NCBI RefSeq assembly: GCF_030519475.1
Contig: NZ_JAUMKD010000001.1
Coordinates: 248,001 to 312,000 of the forward strand
Direction: 5' to 3'
Length of the DNA stretch: 64,000 nucleotides
DNA from: Micromonospora sp. C28SCA-DRY-2
Lineage (GTDB): Bacteria > Actinomycetota > Actinomycetes > Mycobacteriales > Micromonosporaceae
The position numbers and the translations under genes were made by a program. The notes beneath the pieces were generated by a model. That model did not search any database. It was given only the letters and a program-made list of their open reading frames with translations, and was not told the origin of the DNA. Below, in pieces: positions 1 through 8,454 of the stretch. The number at the start of each line of letters is the position of its first letter. The first letter of the stretch is position 1.

Positions 1-1391
1 CGGAGCGCAGGGAGCGCCCTGGGCTACGGATCCTCGCCGGCACGCTGATCCTGCTCTCCTCGTTCGTCTACTACGGACCCGTGCCGGCGGTGCTCAACGA
101 TGGTCCGCCGGGCGTGCAGCGTACCCAGGCGATCACGGCCCTGATCGGATTCGGCTCCATGGTCGTCGCGTGCGCCCTCGCGGTCTTCGGGCCGTTGCTG
201 GTCCGCCCGGTCGGCGGGCTGATCGGCCTCATCGGCCAGCTGCTCGGCGGCGAGTCGGGGCGGCTCGCCCGAGCAACCATCACACGCAACCCTCGACGGG
301 TCTCCGCTGCCGCCTCCTCGCTCATGTTGGCCGTCGCGTTGGCCACCACCGCACTGCTCATCGTGGTATCCGCGAACACCCGCTTCGAGCAGGCGGCCAA
401 CGAGGTGATGCTCGCCCAGCACGCGGTGTCCACCTCAGCCAGGACGCCCGACGGGTTGCGGCCGCTGCCGCGCGACATCGCCGCCCGCATCGAACAGGCG
501 CCGGGCGTCACGCGCGCGTCGGCTCTCACCACAACCACGGTCAAGCTCATCTCGCCACCGCCGCGCGCCTACCAGGAGGGCGAGCCGGTTCTGCCGCTCT
601 ACCTCACAGTGACCGGCGCCGACCCGGCGACGCTGCCCCAGGTGCTGCGGCTTCCCGGCAACCTGCCTGCGCTCGCCCCGGGCGACATCGCCTTGCCGTC
701 GGTCACGATGCGGGCGCAGCAGCTGACAGTCGGGCAGGGCATTGTCGTACGCGGCGCGAACGGCGATGTCCCCCTGACCATCGCCGGTACCTACCATGAC
801 CCGACCCATGTGTTCGCCGATGGCGCGCTGGTCGCTGACGCGACGATGCGGCAGCTCGACTCGAACGCGGGAGCACAGGTTGTGCTCGTCAGCGGGGGCA
901 CGGCGGCAGCGATCATGGAGAAGGTCGCCGGCGTGCCCGGCGCGACAGTGCTCGACCGGACGTCCTACGTCGAGAAGGCCGCGGCGGCGATCACCGAGGG
1001 CTCGACGGTGATGTACGGCTTCGTCGGCATGACGTTGCTGCTCGCCCTCTTCGGCATGACCACGACGATTTCGATGAGCGTCAGTGAACGCCGCCGTGAG
1101 TTCAGTCTGCTCGGTGCCGTCGGCGCAACCGCCCGCCAACTCCGCGCCATCATCCACTGGGAGGCGGCCACCGTGGTCACCCTGGGTACGCTGCTCGGTC
1201 TCGGAATCGCGGTGGGCACGGTGGCACTCATCCACGCAGCGACTGGAAGCTCCTACATCCGGCTCAACGCCCCCTGGTGGCTGTACGCCTGCGTCGCTGG
1301 TGCCGCGGCACTGGTCACGCTCACCACCTCGGCACTGCCAGCCCGGCGAGCGACCAGGGTTCCGATCCTGGCGAGGGCACGGGTCGAGTGA
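1..1391 (+). CDS. FtsX-like ABC transporter permease, C-terminal part (5' end outside window)
   Basis: The reading frame is open from the first bases (frame starting at base 3) to TGA at 1389-1391, so only the C-terminal part of about 460 residues is seen. It shows a hydrophobic pair near the start, an extracytoplasmic domain of about 200 residues, then three C-terminal membrane segments separated by the segment MSVSERRREFSLLGAVGATA, typical of the FtsX/MacB permease domain. Proteins of this type act with a LolD/MacB-like ATPase in lipoprotein or drug export or in cell-wall control. The ATPase gene would lie upstream, outside the window. No substrate can be inferred. Confidence 0.85.
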   Translation, partial: ERRERPGLRILAGTLILLSSFVYYGPVPAVLNDGPPGVQRTQAITALIGFGSMVVACALAVFGPLLVRPVGGLIGLIGQLLGGESGRLARATITRNPRRVSAAASSLMLAVALATTALLIVVSANTRFEQAANEVMLAQHAVSTSARTPDGLRPLPRDIAARIEQAPGVTRASALTTTTVKLISPPPRAYQEGEPVLPLYLTVTGADPATLPQVLRLPGNLPALAPGDIALPSVTMRAQQLTVGQGIVVRGANGDVPLTIAGTYHDPTHVFADGALVADATMRQLDSNAGAQVVLVSGGTAAAIMEKVAGVPGATVLDRTSYVEKAAAAITEGSTVMYGFVGMTLLLALFGMTTTISMSVSERRREFSLLGAVGATARQLRAIIHWEAATVVTLGTLLGLGIAVGTVALIHAATGSSYIRLNAPWWLYACVAGAAALVTLTTSALPARRATRVPILARARVE

Positions 1392-1487
1392 TCACCCCCC
1401 AAGGCTTGATCTCCGCCCGGTCCGGGCTCGTCGGTGTCGCCGTTGCCGGCAACAACTCCGGCCACACAGCCGCTACAGTCCGCTCCC

Positions 1488-1796
1488 ATGGCCGAGCGCG
1501 TATCTATCGACGACCTGGGAATCTGGGTCACTCACCCCAACGGGACCACGGGACTTCCCTGGGTGGAAGTAGCCAGCGTCGCCCTGTACGCATCTCTGCT
1601 ACCTCCTGACGATCAGCGCGTCGTATGGCTGGACGCCACGCATGTGTCAGGTGAGTTCGTGGAGATCAACAACATGACCGAGGGATTCAACGACGCCGTA
1701 GCCGCTGTCATCTCCCGGTCGGGTCGCGGCCCCCTGGACCTGTCTCGCTTGCATCCGTCGGATTCCCCTGTCGAGATCTACCGCGCGGAGCTATAG
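1488..1796 (+). CDS. Small hypothetical protein (102 aa)
   Basis: A 102-residue frame begins at ATG 1488 (MAERVSIDDLGIWV) and ends at TAG 1794-1796. The frame is open further upstream to 1434, but that extension is low-complexity and probably not translated. The protein is soluble, mixed alpha/beta, with no motif I recognise. It resembles the small immunity-like or PH-like stand-alone proteins common in actinomycetes, but that is only an impression. It lies 96 bp downstream of the permease on the same strand. Confidence 0.5.
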   Translation: MAERVSIDDLGIWVTHPNGTTGLPWVEVASVALYASLLPPDDQRVVWLDATHVSGEFVEINNMTEGFNDAVAAVISRSGRGPLDLSRLHPSDSPVEIYRAEL

Positions 1797-1982
1797 GAAG
1801 ATCTCGCCCGAGGGGGCGGCGCCACGGCGCTTGCGGAGCATGGTGAGCGAGATGGCCGCGCTGAGCGCGGTGATGACGGCACCGGAGCACCCCCGACAGA
1901 AGTTCGACGAGACGGTGCGCCGGACCAGCGACAGAAGAGCGCATCGAGACGACGAAGCCGTCGAACCCGCTGGAGCTCCCGC

Positions 1983-2540
1983 CTACTGGAACTCTCGCAG
2001 GTAATCGGCCAGTTCCGGGACGGTCGCGAGGACCTGTGGGTCGACGCTCCGGCGGATCAGGTCGGCCTCCTCGTCCCCCCGTTGACCCTCGAGGATGACG
2101 ACGACGAAATTGGTCGGAAGCGAGTCGTGGATGCCACCTCGACGGGCAGTCTCGGTCATCGCCTTGCAGACCCTGGCCATCGCGCCGTCGTGGGCCGCAT
2201 CCAGCGCGTCCGACGCCGCGTCCCGTGCGGCGTCAGCGCTGGCGGGCGCGAGGAACTCCTCGCTGAGGCGGTGGTACCACGGCCGCATCGCGTCGCTCGC
2301 GGCCTCCAGGACGTCCCACCGCCATTCCGGTGCGGCGAACCGCGTCGAGTACCCGTCGTTCTCATGCACCGCCGCCTCGGTGTTGGCGGCAAGGGCCGGC
2401 GGGAGGATCTGGGCGCCATCACTGTAGAAGAGGTGGAAGGCTGCGGCGTACAGCTGCTCGTCGGGATGCGCTGCGGCGATGCCGGCCAGGGTCTGGCATC
2501 CGATGTCGTGCCATGCCGTCTCGAAGGAGTCCCAATCCAC
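1983..2540 (-). CDS. DUF4303 family protein
   Basis: 185 residues, starting MDWDSFETAWHDIG. The N-terminal half is a domain for which AAAHPDEQLYAAAFHLFYSDGAQILP is diagnostic, followed by an alpha-helical middle part and a C-terminal segment (PTNFVVVILEG...VPELADYLREF). This arrangement matches DUF4303 proteins, whose function is unknown but which often lie near toxin or immunity genes. It is convergent with the small gene at 1488 and has no close partner. The family assignment rests on overall pattern and is moderately confident. Confidence 0.6.
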   Translation of the reverse strand: MDWDSFETAWHDIGCQTLAGIAAAHPDEQLYAAAFHLFYSDGAQILPPALAANTEAAVHENDGYSTRFAAPEWRWDVLEAASDAMRPWYHRLSEEFLAPASADAARDAASDALDAAHDGAMARVCKAMTETARRGGIHDSLPTNFVVVILEGQRGDEEADLIRRSVDPQVLATVPELADYLREFQ

Positions 2541-2635
2541 CGGGGCACGCTACCGCGCCCCCTACCCCCGACCCCGACGTGTGTAGATGCCGCCTCGACC
2601 GAGGCGACGGGTGCGACGCCGAACGGCGGCGGTGC

Positions 2636-3457
2636 TCAGGCCGCCACGGGCCGGCAGCTCTTGCAGGCGCGGTAACCCGCGCGACGCGCCTCTCGGGCGT
2701 TCGTGAACGGCACCCGGTGCGCCGGCGTGATCCGGCGGGCGTTGGCGCACGTCGGATGGCAGTAGATGTGGGTGGTGTCACTGCCGAGGAACACCGCACC
2801 ACTTCGCGACCACTGGTGCACCTCGGCCATGTCGACGCCCTCCGCCGACCGCAGCGCGTCTCCGGCAGCTGGCAGGTAGGCCGCGTCGCAGGGCGCCCCG
2901 TGCTCGTACGTCACCCGATGGCAGGGGACCAGCACGACGAACGGATTGTGTGCCAGGACGTTCAGCACGGCGTCGGCGCCCCGCGCGGGCGGCAGCGCGG
3001 CCTCACGCGTGAGCCAGGAGAGAGGACGCAGCTGCCCAGCAGGGATGGTCTGGACCGCCCGCAGCACCCGGGCCTCCAGCGCGTCGACCGGGCCGAGGTC
3101 CAGCGACAATCTTCTGACCCGGCCCGTGCGCAGGGCTGTCAGCAGCCCGGGCAGGGGCGTGCCGGTGGGGATGGCCGACCGACCGGTGCGCGAGCGGTGC
3201 AGCTCCTCGAACCTCTCGGCGGTGAGCCCCCCGGTTGCCAGTACGGCCCCGGTGACGAGTTCCGGTGTGAAGGCCACGAACAGGCCGCCCGCTGCCGTGT
3301 CCAGGCGTACGTACGTGTCGTACCGATCGCGCGGGATGCCCACGCGCTGCAGGATCCTCAGCGCGAAGTCCACCGGCGCCGGCGGTTCGCCCAGCTCGCC
3401 GGGCGAATCGGACCCGATCTGCGACGCGGGTAGCTGGTTGTGGTCTCCCCCGCTCAT
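2636..3457 (-). CDS. Ada-like alkylation protein: alkyltransferase-like domain followed by Ada metal-binding domain
   Basis: 273 residues from ATG 3457, with ribosome-binding site GGAGGTGG nine bases or so upstream. Residues ~30-210 resemble an O6-methylguanine-DNA methyltransferase and keep the acceptor motif PCHRV (Cys179). Residues ~215-270 match the Ada zinc domain: Cys233, Cys237, Cys265 and Cys268 have almost the spacing of E. coli Ada Cys38/42/69/72, so Cys233 would be the phosphotriester methyl acceptor. The order is reversed relative to E. coli Ada, and the AraC-type DNA-binding domain is absent. The start overlaps the stop of the ECF sigma gene (ATGA), so the two are translationally coupled. 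I infer that it senses methyl damage for that sigma factor. Confidence 0.8.
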   Translation of the reverse strand: MSGGDHNQLPASQIGSDSPGELGEPPAPVDFALRILQRVGIPRDRYDTYVRLDTAAGGLFVAFTPELVTGAVLATGGLTAERFEELHRSRTGRSAIPTGTPLPGLLTALRTGRVRRLSLDLGPVDALEARVLRAVQTIPAGQLRPLSWLTREAALPPARGADAVLNVLAHNPFVVLVPCHRVTYEHGAPCDAAYLPAAGDALRSAEGVDMAEVHQWSRSGAVFLGSDTTHIYCHPTCANARRITPAHRVPFTNAREARRAGYRACKSCRPVAA

Positions 3458-4035
3458 GTCGCCACCTCCCCTTCTTCCTCCCAGGTCAGCAGCCGGCGCA
3501 GGTCGCTCATGCCACGTGACACCTGCGCCTTGGCCGTCCCCACGGGGCAACCCTGGATCTGGGCCACTTCCGCATAGCTCATCCCCACCACATGCCTCAA
3601 CACCACCGGTACGCGGTAATACTCCGGCAGCCGGGACAGCGCGGCGACCAGACGGCCCCGGTCGTCCGCGTTCAGAGCACGGTCCGCCGGGCCTGGATCC
3701 GCGTCCGACCACATGTCCGGTGCGTCGTCCACCCGCATGACGGACAACGGACGGCGCGAATTGCTGCGCACGTGATTGCGCCACACGTTCGCCGCGATCG
3801 TCATCAGCCAGGCGCGCGGCTGCAACGCCCGGCGCCGCTCCGGCGGGTAGCCCTGCAGCGCCGTGTAGGCCCGCAGGAAAGCGTCCTGTCCCAGATCATC
3901 CGCCTCCGCGGCCGATCCGGACACGCGCAGCAGGAACGCGTGCACAGCTCTGGCATGGACCCGGACCAGCTCTGTGAAGCCGGCGTCCAGGTCCTGCGCC
4001 AGCAGGTCGGTCAACTGCTCGGCAAGCTCCTCCAT
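3454..4035 (-). CDS. ECF-type RNA polymerase sigma factor linked to alkylation repair
   Basis: 193 residues. Region 2 spans ~20-95 (DDLGQDAFLRAYTALQGYP, then PRAWLMTIAANVWRNHVR). Region 4 spans ~125-180 (ALSRLPEYYRVPVVLRHVVG, then MSYAEVAQIQGCPVGTAKAQ), ending a few residues later. There is no C-terminal extension and no recognisable anti-sigma gene nearby. Its partner is the Ada-like gene, which overlaps it by four bases. A promoter motif 10 bp upstream of the ATG recurs upstream of the divergent ogt gene, so it probably autoregulates and also drives repair genes. The -10 is so close to the ATG that the mRNA should be leaderless. Confidence 0.9.
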   Translation of the reverse strand: MEELAEQLTDLLAQDLDAGFTELVRVHARAVHAFLLRVSGSAAEADDLGQDAFLRAYTALQGYPPERRRALQPRAWLMTIAANVWRNHVRSNSRRPLSVMRVDDAPDMWSDADPGPADRALNADDRGRLVAALSRLPEYYRVPVVLRHVVGMSYAEVAQIQGCPVGTAKAQVSRGMSDLRRLLTWEEEGEVAT

Positions 4036-4044
4036 CGCTGGTAG

Positions 4045-4070
4045 AACACCGCCTTCGGAGAAAGGGTTGC
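4045..4070 (-). promoter_or_regulatory. Putative ECF promoter of the sigma-ada operon
   Basis: Read on the minus strand: -35 GCAACCC (4070-4064), a 13-bp spacer, then -10 GGTGTT (4050-4045). The start codon follows 9 bases later at 4035, implying a leaderless transcript. The same two blocks with the same spacing occur on the plus strand before ogt. The GCAACC/GTGTT-like shape fits ECF promoters (compare GGAAC-N16-CGTT). Confidence 0.7.
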
Positions 4071-4191
4071 CGAATGCGGCGGAGCCCGACAGGTGGGAGT
4101 CCCCAGCCTACGAGCTCGCCGGGGGGCGTTGCCTGGTCGTCGGCGGCAGTACCGGTCGTGGCATGCCACGTCCGCGGCGCCGCCGGATCCT

Positions 4192-4217
4192 GCAACCCGA
4201 ACGACGCATCCGGTGTT
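4192..4217 (+). promoter_or_regulatory. Putative ECF promoter of ogt and the 2OG oxygenase
   Basis: GCAACCC (4192-4198), 13 bp, GGTGTT (4212-4217). It is identical in both blocks and in spacing to the site before the divergent sigma gene. A start around 4224 would give a leader of about 27 nt containing the GAGGAG ribosome-binding site of the gene at 4251. Confidence 0.7.
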
Positions 4218-4250
4218 TCAAGGGCATCGACGATGTCCTGAGGAGTCACG

Positions 4251-4754
4251 GTGATCTACACAACCCTCGACAGTCCGCTGGGTGAACTGCTGGTGGTCGG
4301 CGAGCGGATGGCGACCGCCCCCGGCGGCATCGCCCTCGCCTGCCTCTCCTTCCCGGACCAGAGCGGGGGTGCGACCGTACGGCCCGGTTGGGTCCGGGAC
4401 GACGGGGCCTTCACCGCGGTCGCCGACCAGCTCGCCGCCTACTTCGTGGGCACACTGAACCGCTTCGACATCCGATACATCCCCTCGGGCTCCGGCTTCC
4501 AGCGCCGGGTCTGGGCAGCGCTGGACGCCATCCCGTACGGCACGACAGTCACCTACGGCGAGGTCGCCGCCCGGCTCGGTGAGCCGCCCAGCGCGGCGCG
4601 CGCTGTCGGTGCGGCGATCGGCGCCAACCCGCTGCTGGTCGTCCGCCCGTGCCACCGGGTGGTCGGCGCGAACGGCGCACTCACGGGCTACGCCGGTGGC
4701 CTGCGGCGCAAGCAGATGTTGCTCGCGCTCGAAGGCTCCATGCTCGCCGTCTGA
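4251..4754 (+). CDS. ogt: Methylated-DNA--[protein]-cysteine S-methyltransferase
   Basis: 167 residues from GTG 4251, with GAGGAG just upstream. It removes alkyl groups from O6-alkylguanine by irreversible transfer to its own cysteine. The C-terminal half is canonical: FQRRVWAALDAIPYGTTVTY, the helix-turn-helix region around residues 105-125, PCHRV with acceptor Cys134, and the terminal LTGYAGGLRRKQMLLALEG. The length is normal for Ogt. It is divergent from the sigma-ada operon, shares its promoter motif, and is followed 14 bp later by the 2OG oxygenase gene, so the four genes look like one damage-response unit. Confidence 0.95.
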   Translation: MIYTTLDSPLGELLVVGERMATAPGGIALACLSFPDQSGGATVRPGWVRDDGAFTAVADQLAAYFVGTLNRFDIRYIPSGSGFQRRVWAALDAIPYGTTVTYGEVAARLGEPPSAARAVGAAIGANPLLVVRPCHRVVGANGALTGYAGGLRRKQMLLALEGSMLAV

Positions 4755-4768
4755 CTCGGAGGAGAGGC

Positions 4769-5493
4769 ATGAACACCGACATCGCGCCGTGGAACGCGCG
4801 CCGGCGCGTCGCCGAAACGGACTGGGCCGCGCTCGCCGAATCACTGGACGCACACGGCTGCGCCCTGACGTCCCCCTGCTCGACACCGAGCAGTGCCGGG
4901 CCATCGCCGCCCTGTACGAGCGGGCCGAGCTGTTCCGCACCACCGTCGACATGGCCCGGCACCGGTTCGGCTCCGGAACGTACCGCTACTTCACCCACGA
5001 GCTGCCTCCCGCGATCGCGGAGCTGCGAGAGGCGCTCTACCCGCGTCTGCTGGCCGTCGCCCGTGACTGGGCCGAGCGGCTGGGACGCCCGGCACCCTGG
5101 CCCGACGACCTGCACGAGTGGCTGGCGATGTGCCACGAGGCGGGACAGGACCGCTCCGCGCAGATCCTGCTGCGCTATCAGGAGGGCGACTGGAACGCCC
5201 TGCACCGTGACGTCTTCGGCGACCTGGTCTTCCCGCTCCAGGTCGTGATCGGTCTGGACACGTACGGCGCCGACTACACCGGGGGCGAGTTCCTGCTCGT
5301 CGAACAACGCCCTCGGGCCCAGTCACGCGGCACCACCGTCGCCCTGCCCCAAGGGCACGGCCTCGTCTTCACGACGCGCGACCGGCCGGTACGCACCAGG
5401 CGCGGCTGGTCCGCCGGCGCCGTCCGACACGGGGTCAGCATGGTCCACTCCGGCCGGCGGCACGCCCTCGGCCTGGTCTTCCACGACGCATAG
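4769..5493 (+). pseudogene. 2OG-Fe(II) oxygenase (AlkB-related repair type), frameshifted
   Basis: ATG 4769 has a good ribosome-binding site (GGAGGAG). The first ~34 residues (MNTDIAPWNARRRVAETDW onward to GCALT) are in one frame and the rest in the next (PLLDTEQCRAIAALYERAEL to the end at 5493). One missing C in the C5 tract at 4872-4876 accounts for the shift. The body contains NALHRDVFGD, supplying the H-x-D iron ligands, and RHGVSMVHSGRRHALGLVFHD, supplying the distal His and the 2-oxoglutarate-binding Arg. This family is commonly found with Ogt in actinomycetes and is thought to repair alkylated DNA. The break may be a real mutation or a sequencing error in a homopolymer. Confidence 0.8.
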
Positions 5494-5577
5494 CCACCGC
5501 GTCCCCGATCATCTCCCGTCGGCCGTCCCGGTTAAGCGAGGGGCCGTTTTGGAGATCCAGACACGAGAGGCAGACCC

Positions 5578-6156
5578 ATGCGACCTCTCGACCGCCACCG
5601 GACCGATGTCGGGGACGAGGCCGGCCGTTCCCCGCTCGTCGATCCGGCCGTGTCGAGGGCACTCGGGCGGTTGCCGTGGCCCGTCCCGCACACGGCGGCC
5701 GAACTGGCCGCACTCACCGGGTTGCTGACGGTGCCCCGGTCCGGCATCACGACCGTAGTGATCGGTCACAGCCGGGATGCCGCCGCCACGACGTCCGCGG
5801 CGGCCTTCACCGCGGTGTGGGAGGCACGCGGCGGGGTGGTACTCGCGGTCGTCGACTGGCCCGAGACCGCAGCGTCATGGCTGCGGTCCGCTCGTCGGAT
5901 GACCGCGGAGACCCCCGACGCCTGGGTCGTGGCCGCCGCCATGACCGGCTTCGTTCCACTCGCCCGACGGCTTCTGACCAGCACCCTCTGGGCGCCGTCC
6001 CGTACCTACGCCTTCGGTTCACTGTGCGACTCGCGCCTGCCGGCGCTCGCCGGTCCCGGTGTCCTGGACGGCCTGCGCGGCGCGAGCGCGGACGGTGGCA
6101 CGTGGGAGGTCCGTGGCCGCGGCGTCACCACGTTCGCGGCTCGAACCAGCGGGTGA
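5578..6156 (+). CDS. Hypothetical protein (192 aa), possibly periplasmic-binding-fold
   Basis: 192 residues from ATG 5578, with GAGAGGCAG as a possible ribosome-binding site. Alternating hydrophobic strands and helices (TTVVIGHSRDAAATTSAAAF, VVLAVVDW, DAWVVAAAM) suggest a Rossmann-like or binding-protein fold. There is no signal peptide, lipobox or catalytic motif. It follows the repair genes by 84 bp but has no evident functional link. The 3' end abuts the remnant of the FAD monooxygenase on the opposite strand. No function can be assigned. Confidence 0.5.
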   Translation: MRPLDRHRTDVGDEAGRSPLVDPAVSRALGRLPWPVPHTAAELAALTGLLTVPRSGITTVVIGHSRDAAATTSAAAFTAVWEARGGVVLAVVDWPETAASWLRSARRMTAETPDAWVVAAAMTGFVPLARRLLTSTLWAPSRTYAFGSLCDSRLPALAGPGVLDGLRGASADGGTWEVRGRGVTTFAARTSG

Positions 6157-7029
6157 GGGCGGCGTGCAGGGCGGCCGTGTCACCGCTGGCATACGGGGCG
6201 GCCGGCGATGCGCTCCACCTCACCCCGCAACTCCTCCAGCGTCGGACGGGAGTGCCGGTCCGGATACGGCCCTGCGGTAGTCGTGGGTACACACGCGGCT
6301 CAACCCGTACGGGTCGACCCACAGCAGGGTCCAGCCGCGCGGGGTGCGTCGCCACCCGCCGGGTGCGGCGGCGGGCTCCAGCAGCCTCACCTCGCCCAGG
6401 AGCGCGGCGGCAGTCGGTCCGTCGCCCCAGGAACCTGATGCCGGCCAGCTTGCGTACGGCGTTGCGCGCACCGTCGGCGCCCACCACCCAGCGGGCCGTC
6501 AGCGTCGTCTCGACGCCCGAAACGGCCCGCAGGTGTAGTCGGACATGCTCGTCGTTCTCCACCAGGCCGACCACTTCCGCGCCACGCCCCAACCGTCCGC
6601 CCAGCCGAACGGCGGCCGCGGCGAAAACCTCCTGGGCGTAGGCCTGCGGGCTGCCGACGAGCACCGGGCCCTCCTCGACGACCCGGGACAGGTCGAGTTC
6701 GAAGATCGAGGCGAGATGGAAGCGCACCGGCCCGCGGGTGTCGCGGGACGCGGCGTACCGGCCCGGCTGCGCCGCCTCCAGCAGCCCACGACGGTCGAGG
6801 GCCTGCGCGGTGCGCGCGTGCGGCGTGCTCGCCTTGGAGATCCCGTCCGGCTCGGCAGCTTCTCGAGGATGGTCACATCGATGCCCAGCAGGGCGAGTTC
6901 GCGTGCGACGAGGGTGCCGACCGGACCCCCGCCCACCACCGCGACGCCGGTGTCGACGCTGCCGCCGGCCGGCGGCTGAGAGCTGGCATGCTCGGTTTTT
7001 CTCCTCGATGGCCGGTACGCCTCAGACAA
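6150..7029 (-). pseudogene. FAD-dependent aromatic monooxygenase remnant, multiply frameshifted and truncated
   Basis: Read on the minus strand, pieces of a group A flavin monooxygenase appear in successive frames. The FAD-binding start is VAVVGGGPVGTLVARELALL. Then comes SKASTPHARTAQALDRRGLL in a second frame, then FELDLSRVVEEGPVLVGSPQ and WVVGADGARNAVRKLAGIRF. A third frame gives LWVDPYGLSRVCTHDYRRAV, and a short tail follows after a further shift. At least three or four frame changes are needed. The C-terminal part with the GD motif and substrate cap is missing. It is a decayed gene, not a single sequencing error. Confidence 0.8.
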
Positions 7030-7167
7030 TCGGCATGGGGCCCGGGCGGACCGGAAGGACCCCGGCGGCGCGGTGAGCCGCCGGGGTCCGGTACCGCCAT
7101 GCGATCGGTCTTGGTGGGCGCGCAGGAACCCCCGGTCACGGCCGGGCCCGGCCCCGCGCTCCCCCGA

Positions 7168-7974
7168 TCAGACGCTCTTGTGGAAGCCGGCGTCGACCGC
7201 GTAGTCCGAGCCGGTGGTGCTCGCCGAACGGGGGGACGCCAGCAGCAGTACCGCGTCGGCGACCTCCTGCGGGTCGATGAGGCGGCCGGTGACCTGGCCC
7301 ATCATCTGAGGCGCGATGCTGTCCATGACGCTGTCGCGGTCGGCACCCGCCATCGCAGCGATGACGTCGGCCGCGCCACCCTCCTCGGTCCACCAGGCGG
7401 TGCGCACGGCGCCTGGGGAGACGGTGTTGACGCGGATCCCCTTGGCGCCGAACTCCTCCGACAGGGCCTTGGTCAGGTTGGACAGGGCCGCTTTCGCGGC
7501 GCCGTACTCGATGTTGACCGGTGCCGGCTGACGTGCCATGCCGGTGGAGATGTTGATGATGGAGCCACCGCCGCGCTCGATCATCTGAGGGATGGCCGCG
7601 CGGATCGCGCGGACCGCGGAGAGCAGGTTGAACTCGAAGATCGAGCGCCACTGCTCGTCGCTGCTGTCGAAGAAGCCGGTGCGAGGCATGGTGACGCCCG
7701 GCGGCGGGCCACCCGCGTTGTTCACCAGGACATCCAGTCCGCCGAAGTGCTCGACCGCGCGCGCCACAACCTGCCCGGGGGCGTCGGGGTCCATCAGGTC
7801 TGCCGACACGTGCAGCAGGTTCGGGCCGGCCAGCTGCTCCAGCTCCGGCGTGGTCTTGCGGGAGACCGCGACGACCTTGGCACCCTCTTCGAGCAGTGAG
7901 CGGGTCACGGCCAAGCCGATGCCCTTGGAGGCGCCGGTCACCACGGCCACGCGACCGGAGAGGTTGAGATCCAT
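7168..7974 (-). CDS. SDR family NAD(P)-dependent oxidoreductase
   Basis: 268 residues. Of two adjacent ATGs (7977, 7974) the second has the better spacing from AGAAGGA. The classical SDR features are present: cofactor motif TGASKGIG near residue 13, NNAG near 90, catalytic Ser in INISTGMA, and YGAAK near 165. The C-terminal DYAVDAGFHKSV is typical of FabG-like dehydrogenases. The substrate is unknown. It is not overlapped by neighbours. The region upstream (7980-8454) holds only an exporter remnant. Confidence 0.9.
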   Translation of the reverse strand: MDLNLSGRVAVVTGASKGIGLAVTRSLLEEGAKVVAVSRKTTPELEQLAGPNLLHVSADLMDPDAPGQVVARAVEHFGGLDVLVNNAGGPPPGVTMPRTGFFDSSDEQWRSIFEFNLLSAVRAIRAAIPQMIERGGGSIINISTGMARQPAPVNIEYGAAKAALSNLTKALSEEFGAKGIRVNTVSPGAVRTAWWTEEGGAADVIAAMAGADRDSVMDSIAPQMMGQVTGRLIDPQEVADAVLLLASPRSASTTGSDYAVDAGFHKSV

Positions 7975-8148
7975 CATTGTCCTTCTGGGTCGAGGCCCTC
8001 CCCCGGGGAACAGGGTGGAGCCTTGGGGTGCGCTGTCGGTGGTTGAACCCCGACGGATGCGGACGGGTTGCACGGACGCTCGGCTGCAACCGGCCATCGG
8101 AGCGGGGGGTTCTCAACGGCAACGCATCCCGCCTTCTCCCAGCTCCGC

Positions 8149-8332
8149 ATGTCCACCGCCGTGATCCGGCCGCGCAAACTCCTGCTGCCGCTGGTCTGTC
8201 TCGCCCCGCTGTTGGTCAACGCGGGATGCGGGACTGGTCGTCCTCGCCCTGCCGGACATTCAGCGCGAGCTGTCCGTGAGCCTGACCGAGGCGCACCGGC
8301 TGACCAATGTGTACGTGCTCCTCGTCGGCTGA
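8149..8332 (+). pseudogene. Remnant of a DHA2-type MFS exporter N-terminus
   Basis: From ATG 8149 a first frame reads MSTAVIRPRKLLLPLVCLAP. After about 80 bp the sense continues in another frame as LVVLALPDIQRELSVSLTEA and NVYVLLVG before TGA 8330-8332. This is the first membrane helix and the D-I-Q-x-x-L stretch of 14-helix MFS drug exporters; the rest of the gene is gone. The surrounding 7980-8454 stretch holds no intact gene. Confidence 0.6.
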
Positions 8333-8454
8333 CCGTGGCACCCGAAGATGCGCAGCGGCGTGGTGGTGGCAGGGGGACGGCCCGGCCCGTCGCGACGGGG
8401 CAGGCCACCGCCTGGGCGACGGCCTGACTGTCACCGCGAGCGGTCCGGGTGTGG

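Noticed and set aside
4036-4249. Minus-strand frame starting at 4249 over the divergent promoter region
   Set aside because: It runs through both promoter motifs and out of frame into the sigma gene. The sigma start at 4035 is better supported by the promoter position and by homology of region 2.
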